DNA from: an uncultured Paraprevotella sp.
GTDB lineage: Bacteria > Bacteroidota > Bacteroidia > Bacteroidales > Bacteroidaceae
NCBI GenBank assembly: GCA_900770805.1
Contig: CAAGLP010000093.1
Span: 1-7,089 of the forward strand
Reading direction: 5' to 3'
DNA length: 7,089 nt
Under the pieces are notes generated by a model that saw only the letters and a program-made list of their open reading frames with translations, was not told the origin of the DNA and did not search any database. This document shows positions 1 to 5,782 of this stretch, in pieces. Both the position numbers and the translations under genes were made by a program. Positions within the stretch are counted from its first letter, which is position 1. Each line of letters opens with the position of its first letter.

Positions 1-164
1 ATGAAGGGAGTAGAACAGAAATAAAGGACACCAGCTCCCCATATATCCAGTATCCGAACCCAAAACATAAAACAAGAGTGCCGATGGTCATACACAAGAC
101 CTTCGGGACTCCTTACTTAATACTATAATAAGTCTCTGTAATGAGATGGGATTGGTGTCGTGGA
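1..164. other. 3' flank of purT; no supportable gene
   Basis: This stretch lies downstream of the purT stop and holds no gene I can defend. Minus-strand reading shows an ATG at 91-89 opening a frame to the window edge (30 codons, hydrophobic, starting MTIGTLVLCFGFGYW), preceded by purine-rich AAGGAG and GAAGG stretches. All three minus frames are open here and plus frame 3 is open from 3 to 128, so openness is not diagnostic. A 19-base near-palindrome at 115-133 (ACTTA and TAAGT arms, one T:T mismatch) could form a weak AU-rich hairpin 31-49 nt after purT. It has no following T tract, so I do not call it a terminator. No tRNA or TAnnTTTG promoter was seen. Confidence 0.4.
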
Positions 165-1334
165 TTACTTCTCTATTACACTTACCTTAGCTGCGGCAGC
201 CTTACACTTGGTACGCAATGCCTCCTGGTCGGCATCCATAGTATCCCAACATACAACCACACCCATACGACGACCTACGTGTGCCTCGGGCTTGCCGAAG
301 ATACGGAGGTAGGTACGCTGCTCGGCACAAGCATCTTCCATGCCAGCGTAGTCGGGACTTGTTGTCTCAACACCTGAAAGGATAACGGCGCTTGCACCCT
401 GACGTTCCTGAGTGATTTCGGGGATGGGCAGACCGAGCACGGCACGACAATGCAATTCGAACTCGCTAAGGTTCTGTGTACCGGCCAAAGTCACCATACC
501 TGTATCATGTGGACGGGGAGACAACTCGCTGAAGATAACTCCATCCTTCTCGCTAACAAAGAACTCCACACCCCAGATACCAGCACCGGTGAGCGCCTCA
601 GTAACCTTGGCAGCCATCTCCTGAGCGGAAGCCAAGTGCTCGGGATTCATCTGGCGAGGCTGGAAACTCTCCTGATAGTCGCCACCCTTCTGTACATGTC
701 CGATGGGAGGACAGAACAGAGTGGGACCATTCTTCTGTGTAACGGTGAGCAGGGTTATCTCGTAATCAAATGGAATGAACTGTTCTACGATAACCTCCAT
801 GATGTCGCCACGAGAACCCTCGCATGCACATTCCCATGCAGCAGGAAGTTCATCGGCACTATCCACCTTGCTCTGGCCATGTCCGCTTGAAGACATGAGA
901 GGTTTGATGATACAGGGGAAACCTATCACGCTGGCAGCCTCGGTCAGTTCCTCAAAGGTGGTAGCATAGCGATAGTTGGCTGTTTTCAGGCCCAACTCGG
1001 TATGTGCCAGTTCGCGGATGGCCTTGCGGTTCATTGTAAAGTTCACGGCACGGGCGCTGGGTACAACCTGGATGCCACGCTCCTCGCACTCGTAGAGTTT
1101 CTCTGTGCGGATAGCCTCAATCTCGGGTACGATGATGTCGGGACGAACCTCATCAACAACCTTCATGAGTGCATCACCGTCCAACATGCTGAATACACGA
1201 CGCTCGTCGGCAACCTGCATAGCAGGAGCATTGTCGTACTTGTCGCATGCAACAACGTACTGTCCTTTTCTCTGGCAAGCAATCACAAATTCCTTGCCGA
1301 GCTCACCTGAGCCTAAAAGCAAAATCTTTTTCAT
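165..1334 (-). CDS. purT: Formate-dependent phosphoribosylglycinamide formyltransferase (GAR transformylase 2)
   Basis: PurT makes formyl-GAR from GAR, formate and ATP, the third step of purine synthesis, without a folate cofactor. It is a cytosolic ATP-grasp enzyme. The 389-residue protein aligns from memory along its whole length with E. coli PurT (392 aa). The N-terminal nucleotide-binding-like lobe has GSGELGKE at 8-15, followed by DAPAMQVA and VPEIEAI (69-75). The ATP-grasp part has the SSSGHGQ loop at 148-154, FDYEITLLTV near 189-198, GVEFFV with probable Mg-binding E258, and FSELSPRPHDTG with E270. The ATG start gives MKKILLLGSGELG, which fits the family, and no better upstream start exists because the fhs stop lies 3 bp away. 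That spacing implies co-transcription or translational coupling with fhs. No Shine-Dalgarno sequence is visible; the start context is GATATATGA. No truncation or missing key residue was noted. Confidence 0.97.
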   Translation of the reverse strand: MKKILLLGSGELGKEFVIACQRKGQYVVACDKYDNAPAMQVADERRVFSMLDGDALMKVVDEVRPDIIVPEIEAIRTEKLYECEERGIQVVPSARAVNFTMNRKAIRELAHTELGLKTANYRYATTFEELTEAASVIGFPCIIKPLMSSSGHGQSKVDSADELPAAWECACEGSRGDIMEVIVEQFIPFDYEITLLTVTQKNGPTLFCPPIGHVQKGGDYQESFQPRQMNPEHLASAQEMAAKVTEALTGAGIWGVEFFVSEKDGVIFSELSPRPHDTGMVTLAGTQNLSEFELHCRAVLGLPIPEITQERQGASAVILSGVETTSPDYAGMEDACAEQRTYLRIFGKPEAHVGRRMGVVVCWDTMDADQEALRTKCKAAAAKVSVIEK

Positions 1335-1337
1335 ATA

Positions 1338-3005
1338 TCAACTCAATCCTTCTATTTCACCGTTTACTATATCTATCTTCTCTGCCTGAGGCACCTTGGG
1401 GAGGCCAGGCATACGCAGTATTTCGCCTGCTATGAGAACTATGAATTCGCTACCCTGGTTGATTACCACATCGCGGATGGCAATGTTGAATCCCTCGGGC
1501 ACGCCATATGCCTTCTGATCGGCAGAGAAAGAGAACTGTGTTTTTGCTATACAGATGGGATAGTGAGACAATCCGAGTTCCTCTATCTTCTGAAGCATCT
1601 TCTTTGCCGCGGGAGTGAATGTAACACCCTTACCGCCATATACCTTCTGCACCACGGCCTTTGCCTTGTCCTCGATACTCTGCTCGTCGGTATAGGCAAA
1701 CTGAAGGGGAGCACTGGGCTTGTTCTCAATGGTATCCACAACCAAGTGTGCAAGTTCCTCTGCACCTGCGCCACCTTCGTTGAAGGCATTGTTCACGGCA
1801 AAGCCTATACCCATCTCTGCACAATGCTCACGGCAGAAGGCAATCTCCTCGTCGGTATCAGCAGCAAAACGATTGAAGCAAACCACAACGGTCTGACCGA
1901 AGCCCTGAAGGTTGCGGATATGACGATCGAGATTCTTCATACCTTCCTTCAAGCCCTCCATATTGGGTTCCTTGATAGCCTCCACGGGCACACCGCCGTG
2001 CATCTTCAGGCCCTGTGTGGTGGCAACAAGAATAGTCAGTGCGGGCTGCAAACCTGACTTGCGGCACTTGATATCATAGAATTTCTCTGCACCAAGGTCA
2101 GCACCGAAACCGCCCTCCGTAACAACATACGGAGCAAGGCTCATTGCCATGCGAGTGGCCAATACAGAGTTACAACCGTGGGCAATGTTGGCAAAGGGAC
2201 CACCATGTACCACGGCAGGGGTGTTCTCGGTTGTCTGTACGAGGTTGGGCTTGATGGCATCGCGCAAAAGTACGCAGATGGCACCGGCCACGCCAAGGTC
2301 CTTAACGGTGAAGGGCTTGCCGTCAATGGTAGTACCAAGAAGGATATTCTCTATGCGACGACGCAAATCATCCTCGTCCTGAGCCAGGCAAAGAATGGCC
2401 ATAATCTCTGATGCTGGAGTGATATCGAAACCACTCTCGCCAGTAACACCGTTTGTCTTGGCACCAAGACCTGTTACAATATAGCGCAGATTGCGGTCGT
2501 TCACATCCAACACACGCTTCCAAAGCACTTCGCGCATGGCAAAGCCTTCAGCCTGATGCTGATAGATGTAATTGTCCAACAAGGCTGCAATCATGTTGTG
2601 AGCCGAGGTGATAGCATGGAAGTCACCGGTAAAGTGCAGATTTATCTTGTCCATAGGCAAAACCTGGGCATAGCCGCCACCTGCAGCACCACCCTTCATA
2701 CCAAAGCAGGGACCGAGGGATGGCTCGCGCAGAGCAACCATTGTCTGCTTGCCAATGCGGTTCATACCGAGTGCAAGACCCACGCTGACGGTGGTCTTAC
2801 CGATACCGGCCTTGGTGGGAGTGATGGCCGTAACAAGGATCAGTTTGCTCTTTGCAATCTTCTCCTCATCAATCAGTTCAAGTGGCAACTTGGCAATGTA
2901 TCTGCCATAGGGTTCGATTGACTCTTCTGCGATACCGAGTCCCAAGGCAATGTCCTTGATGGGCTTCAACGGGGTTTCGCGTGCAATTTCAATGTCGCTT
3001 TTCAT
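1338..3005 (-). CDS. fhs: Formate-tetrahydrofolate ligase (10-formyl-THF synthetase)
   Basis: Fhs condenses formate with tetrahydrofolate using ATP to give 10-formyl-THF, the one-carbon donor for purines and initiator formyl-Met-tRNA. It acts in the cytosol, as a homotetramer in characterised members. The 555-residue length is normal for the family. Visible motifs are the P-loop region TPTKAGIGKTT at 62-72, the family signature GMKGGAAGGGY at 102-112, HFTGDFHAI at 124-132 and the second signature VATTQGLKMHGG at 326-337. The C-terminal MPGLPKVPQAEKI is also typical. Two motifs differ from clostridial forms: AGIGKTT rather than AGEGKTT, and TQG rather than IRA in the second signature. The ATG lies 21 bp after the rarA stop in an A/T-rich stretch with no Shine-Dalgarno sequence and no TAnnTTTG promoter of its own. 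It is probably transcribed with rarA and purT, and the neighbouring purT uses the same substrate, formate. Confidence 0.97.
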   Translation of the reverse strand: MKSDIEIARETPLKPIKDIALGLGIAEESIEPYGRYIAKLPLELIDEEKIAKSKLILVTAITPTKAGIGKTTVSVGLALGMNRIGKQTMVALREPSLGPCFGMKGGAAGGGYAQVLPMDKINLHFTGDFHAITSAHNMIAALLDNYIYQHQAEGFAMREVLWKRVLDVNDRNLRYIVTGLGAKTNGVTGESGFDITPASEIMAILCLAQDEDDLRRRIENILLGTTIDGKPFTVKDLGVAGAICVLLRDAIKPNLVQTTENTPAVVHGGPFANIAHGCNSVLATRMAMSLAPYVVTEGGFGADLGAEKFYDIKCRKSGLQPALTILVATTQGLKMHGGVPVEAIKEPNMEGLKEGMKNLDRHIRNLQGFGQTVVVCFNRFAADTDEEIAFCREHCAEMGIGFAVNNAFNEGGAGAEELAHLVVDTIENKPSAPLQFAYTDEQSIEDKAKAVVQKVYGGKGVTFTPAAKKMLQKIEELGLSHYPICIAKTQFSFSADQKAYGVPEGFNIAIRDVVINQGSEFIVLIAGEILRMPGLPKVPQAEKIDIVNGEIEGLS

Positions 3006-3026
3006 ATATTATTTTTCTTTATTTGT

Positions 3027-4265
3027 TTACTTTTGTCTTTTCTGCACCTTATCTGTATCTGCCGGGATGAAGAAGGTTTCATCCATCGAGGCATCGGGCA
3101 AATATTGTTGTGCTATGTAGTGTCCGGGATAGTCGTGCGGATACTTGTAACCATCGCTATAACCCAGTTCGGACATCAGTTGTGTGGGAGCATTCCTCAA
3201 ATGCAAGGGCACAGGCTGATTACCTGTTTGTCGTACATACTGAAGAGCCTTGTTTATAGCATTGTAAGCACTATTACTCTTGGGTGAAGTGGCGAGGTAT
3301 ACCGTGGCTTCTGCCAATGGGATACGACCCTCGGGCCAACCTATCTTTTGCACCGCATCAAAGGCGGCATTGGCCAATAACAGGGCATTGGGATTGGCCA
3401 AGCCTATGTCCTCAGACGCAGAAATGACCAGTCTCCTGGCAATGAAGGCAGGGTCTTCCCCACCCTCTATCATGCGTGCCAACCAATATATGGCGGCATC
3501 GGGGTCGCTGCCTCGTATGCTTTTGATGAAGGCCGAGATGATATCGTAATGCATCTCTCCATCCTTGTCGTATGCCAAGGGGTTCTGCTGAAGGCGCTCG
3601 GCCACAAGGGTGTCCGTTATCTCCAATACCTCATCGCCTTGAACGCTTTCGGACAGGAGTTCGAGGATATTGAGCAACTTGCGTGCATCGCCTCCGCTAT
3701 ATCTCAGCAAGGCATCGGTTTCCTTCAGTTCTATGTTTTGCTTCTTGAGCACCACATCCTTTTCAAGCACTCTTTGGCATAGAGCAAGCAGATCTTCCTT
3801 GCCGAGCGAATTGAGCGTATACACCTGGCAACGACTCAAAAGCGGGCGTATCACCTCGAAGGAAGGATTCTCCGTGGTGGCACCTATCAGAGTAAACACG
3901 CCCTGCTCCACCGCACCCAGCAACGAATCCTGCTGACTCTTGCTGAAACGATGTATTTCGTCAATAAAAAGAATGGGGCGGGAAGCGTTAAAGAAAGTGG
4001 AATTGCGTGCCTTGTCTATGACATCACGCACATCCTTCACTCCGCTCGTCACGGCCGATAGGGTAAAGAAAGGCACATCCAGCGTACCGGCAATAATGGT
4101 GGCCAGTGTTGTCTTGCCCACGCCCGGAGGTCCCCACAGGATGAAACTGGAGATCCTTCCGCTCGTTATCATTCGGCGCAAAACACCATTGGGGCCAACA
4201 AGATGTTGCTGACCGATATAATCCTCCAATGTGCGAGGACGCATTCTTTCCGCCAATGGTTGCAT
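3027..4265 (-). CDS. rarA: Replication-associated recombination protein RarA (MgsA), AAA+ ATPase
   Basis: RarA is a clamp-loader-like AAA+ ATPase of the RarA/Mgs1/WRNIP1 family that acts at stalled replication forks and interacts with SSB in studied bacteria. Using the ATG at 4265, the protein has 412 residues. The conserved N-terminus is QPLAERMRPRTLEDYIGQQHL (residues 2-22). Walker A GPPGVGKT is at 45-52, SAVTSGVKDVRD follows at 70-81, Walker B ILFIDEIH is at 98-105, sensor 1 GATTENPSF at 128-136, and the LLSR arginine finger at about R145. The C-terminal half has SIRGSDPDAAIYWLARM, ASEDIGLANP and HLRNAPTQLM, all typical of the oligomerisation region. A TTG four codons upstream (4277) keeps the frame open. 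I reject it because those bases are part of the promoter -7 element, and because family proteins have QPLA close to the N-terminus. It is the first gene of the probable rarA-fhs-purT operon. No frameshift or loss of a catalytic motif is apparent. Confidence 0.96.
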   Translation of the reverse strand: MQPLAERMRPRTLEDYIGQQHLVGPNGVLRRMITSGRISSFILWGPPGVGKTTLATIIAGTLDVPFFTLSAVTSGVKDVRDVIDKARNSTFFNASRPILFIDEIHRFSKSQQDSLLGAVEQGVFTLIGATTENPSFEVIRPLLSRCQVYTLNSLGKEDLLALCQRVLEKDVVLKKQNIELKETDALLRYSGGDARKLLNILELLSESVQGDEVLEITDTLVAERLQQNPLAYDKDGEMHYDIISAFIKSIRGSDPDAAIYWLARMIEGGEDPAFIARRLVISASEDIGLANPNALLLANAAFDAVQKIGWPEGRIPLAEATVYLATSPKSNSAYNAINKALQYVRQTGNQPVPLHLRNAPTQLMSELGYSDGYKYPHDYPGHYIAQQYLPDASMDETFFIPADTDKVQKRQK

Positions 4266-4274
4266 AGTCGGATA

Positions 4275-4282
4275 CAAAGATA
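4275..4282 (-). promoter_or_regulatory. Bacteroidetes-type -7 promoter element for rarA (operon promoter)
   Basis: Read on the minus strand the bases are TATCTTTG, an exact match to TAnnTTTG, the -7 consensus of the Bacteroidetes primary sigma factor. The G of the element is 9 nt before the rarA ATG, so transcription should start only a few bases before the start codon. No clear TTTG is present about 19-20 bp further upstream; the best there is AATG or ATGT around 4302-4306. As the gaps to fhs and purT are tiny and show no internal TAnnTTTG, this is the likely promoter for all three genes. Confidence 0.65.
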
Positions 4283-4363
4283 CACAAAAAACAGGAATTA
4301 GACATTAAGTCAGCACCTTTTTTTATAACTGCACGCTTTTAGGAATTTATTTCCCCTTCATGC

Positions 4364-4395
4364 CTTGATTTGTTGGCAAAATAAACCTAATTTTG
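4364..4395 (+). promoter_or_regulatory. Bacteroidetes-type promoter for the glycosyltransferase gene
   Basis: TAATTTTG at 4388-4395 exactly matches the TAnnTTTG -7 consensus. Two -33 candidates lie upstream: CTTG at 4364-4367 (20 bp spacer, better spacing) and a perfect TTTG at 4369-4372 (15 bp spacer, better sequence). The predicted start of transcription, about 4399-4402, lies after the TTG at 4397 and about 25 nt before the ATG at 4427. This supports the ATG as the true start. The promoter sits back to back with that of rarA. Confidence 0.65.
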
Positions 4396-4426
4396 TTTGA
4401 GATTATCGGACATACCTATCAATGAC

Positions 4427-5578
4427 ATGTCTCAACCAAACAGAATACACATAATATCATTCCAATCACCATATCCCGCCAACTATGGTGGTGCCATAGA
4501 TGTATACTACAAGGCAAAAGCATTGAAGGAAAACAATATATATGTGATACTGCACTGCTTTGAATACAACGGCAGAGGGATGGAGCAGGAACTTTACGAT
4601 ATTGCGGATGAAGTATACATGTATCCACGCAAGACCGGGTTGAAAAGCTTCATCTCCCACAAACCATACATCGTAAAGAGCCGCACTTCGTCGGAACTTA
4701 TCAGGAATCTGCTCAAGGACAATGCTCCCATACTTTTTGAGGGCCTGCACACAACGGCAATACTTACCTCTCCCAAACTGAAAGACAGGCTAAAGATAGT
4801 CAGGACCCACAACGTTGAGACAGAATACTTTAAACAACTATATTTTGCGTCAAAGTCTTTATACAAAAGACTGTACTATCTCACAGAGCATCTGAAGTTG
4901 AAGTTTTACGAACCAATACTGAAACATGCCGATGTGATTATGGCAATAACAGAAAAGGACAAGGACTTCTTTGCCAGAAGACACCCTCAAGTCAAGACGG
5001 AATTGATGCCCTGCTTCCACAATGGTTTACCACCTTCTATAAAGGAGAAGGATACTATTGGCAGAGGAAACTACATCCTGTACAACGGCAATCTCAGCAT
5101 TGAAGAAAACATCAAGGCCGTCATGTTCCTGATGGAGAAGGTCATACCCTTTACCAACGGCACAAAATGGATAATAGCCGGACGAGAACCTCACAACGAC
5201 ATCATCAATGCAGCAAAGATGACAGATAATGTTGAAGTTTGCCCCAATCCCACCTCCGAAGAGATGGACAAACTCATCAGGGAAGCAGCATCCAACGTGC
5301 TGATAACATTCCAATCAACAGGAATCAAGCTGAAACTTCTCGGTACCCTATTCAAAGGCGGCCATTGCATAGCCAACAAAAAGATGCTTGACAGTACAGG
5401 TTTGTCTGACCTCTGCATCGTAGCTGATACGCCAACAGAAATAATAAATGCCGTCAATAAAACCACAGGCAAAGGCATTACGGAAGAAGAACTTTCACAC
5501 AGATACGAGCAACTATTATCCCTATACGACAATAACAAGAACATCCAGATTCTCTGCAAATATATTGCAGGAAAATAG
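4427..5578 (+). CDS. GT4-like (group 1) glycosyltransferase, substrate unknown
   Basis: This is probably a cytosolic or membrane-associated retaining glycosyltransferase of GT-B fold, making a surface or secreted glycan; donor and acceptor are unknown. The 383-residue protein has a glycine-rich N-terminal loop SPYPANYGGAIDVYYKAKAL (14-33), an EGLHTTAIL segment (105-113) and RTHNVETEYF (126-135), all usual in acceptor-side domains of this group. The second domain begins at ILYNGNLSIEENIKAV (217-232), followed by WIIAGREP (248-255), VCPNPTSEEMDKLI (271-284) and STGIKLKLLGTLFKGG (297-312). The last region corresponds to the EX7E donor-binding motif, but Gly306 stands where the second Glu is expected. 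No signal peptide or transmembrane helix is seen. The ATG is preferred over the in-frame TTG at 4397 because the promoter predicts a start after that TTG. It is the only gene between rarA and glnS and has its own promoter. Lines I counted by hand are about 35-45% GC, against 57-60% in purT and glnS, consistent with low expression or horizontal origin. Confidence 0.85.
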   Translation: MSQPNRIHIISFQSPYPANYGGAIDVYYKAKALKENNIYVILHCFEYNGRGMEQELYDIADEVYMYPRKTGLKSFISHKPYIVKSRTSSELIRNLLKDNAPILFEGLHTTAILTSPKLKDRLKIVRTHNVETEYFKQLYFASKSLYKRLYYLTEHLKLKFYEPILKHADVIMAITEKDKDFFARRHPQVKTELMPCFHNGLPPSIKEKDTIGRGNYILYNGNLSIEENIKAVMFLMEKVIPFTNGTKWIIAGREPHNDIINAAKMTDNVEVCPNPTSEEMDKLIREAASNVLITFQSTGIKLKLLGTLFKGGHCIANKKMLDSTGLSDLCIVADTPTEIINAVNKTTGKGITEEELSHRYEQLLSLYDNNKNIQILCKYIAGK

Positions 5579-5579
5579 T

Positions 5580-5611
5580 CGTCGTGTCATCCGTGCTCAG
5601 ACAACACGACG
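5580..5611 (+). repeat. Inverted repeat just after the glycosyltransferase stop
   Basis: CGTCGTGT at 5580-5587 and ACACGACG at 5604-5611 are exact inverse complements separated by 16 nt, beginning one base after the TAG stop. The right arm is the core of the first 22-bp tandem repeat. In RNA this could be an 8-bp hairpin at the 3' end of the glycosyltransferase message. No T tract follows it, so a classic intrinsic terminator is not supported. Confidence 0.55.
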
Positions 5612-5665
5612 TCCAAGCCGTGACAACACGATGTCCAAAGCCAGACAACACGACGTACTTATTCT
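5600..5665 (+). repeat. Three tandem 22-bp repeats upstream of glnS
   Basis: Three direct copies begin at 5600, 5622 and 5644, spaced exactly 22 bp. The shared 15-base core is GACAACACGACGTCC; copy 2 has T for C at core position 11 and copy 3 has A for C at position 14. The first two copies also share the next two bases (AA), then diverge. A fourth, shorter match (GCACGACTT) lies at 5686-5694, and the core occurs inverted at 5580-5587. The array lies between the glycosyltransferase stop and the glnS promoter. A 22-bp period is close to two helical turns, which suits repeated binding of a protein to one DNA face, but no function is established. It codes for nothing evident. Confidence 0.85.
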
Positions 5666-5732
5666 GGACAAAAATTCATACATAAGCACGACTTTTTACA
5701 CAAAAGCAACACAATATATAAAAAGTTATTTG

Positions 5733-5740
5733 TAACTTTG
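5733..5740 (+). promoter_or_regulatory. Bacteroidetes-type -7 promoter element for glnS
   Basis: TAACTTTG exactly matches TAnnTTTG and lies 42 nt before the glnS ATG, predicting a leader of about 36-39 nt. The sequence upstream is AT-rich (ATATATAAAAAGTT), but no TTTG stands at the expected -33 distance, so only the -7 element is clear. The 22-bp repeat array ends about 67 bp upstream, near enough for a bound regulator to act on this promoter. Confidence 0.6.
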
Positions 5741-5782
5741 GCGCTCGATATAGACATCAGAAAATAGACACAGAACACATAT

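Noticed and set aside
99..113. CCTTCGGG tetraloop hairpin as a purT terminator
   Set aside because: The stem is two pairs before an A:A mismatch, and no T tract follows on either strand.
450..890. 146-codon plus-strand frame opposite purT
   Set aside because: It is a shadow of purT, which matches its family end to end.
1563..2057. 164-codon plus-strand frame opposite fhs
   Set aside because: It lies wholly inside the conserved fhs gene on the other strand, with no promoter and no recognisable motif.
4397..4426. TTG start adding ten residues to the glycosyltransferase
   Set aside because: The TTG lies immediately after the -7 element and before the predicted transcription start, so the message would not contain it.
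5600..5665. Short CRISPR array
   Set aside because: The repeats are 15 bases with only about 7 bases between them, far too short for spacers, and no cas gene is present.
5448..5735. 95-codon plus-strand frame over the glycosyltransferase end and repeat array
   Set aside because: It overlaps conserved coding sequence in another frame, and its tail merely translates the tandem repeats.
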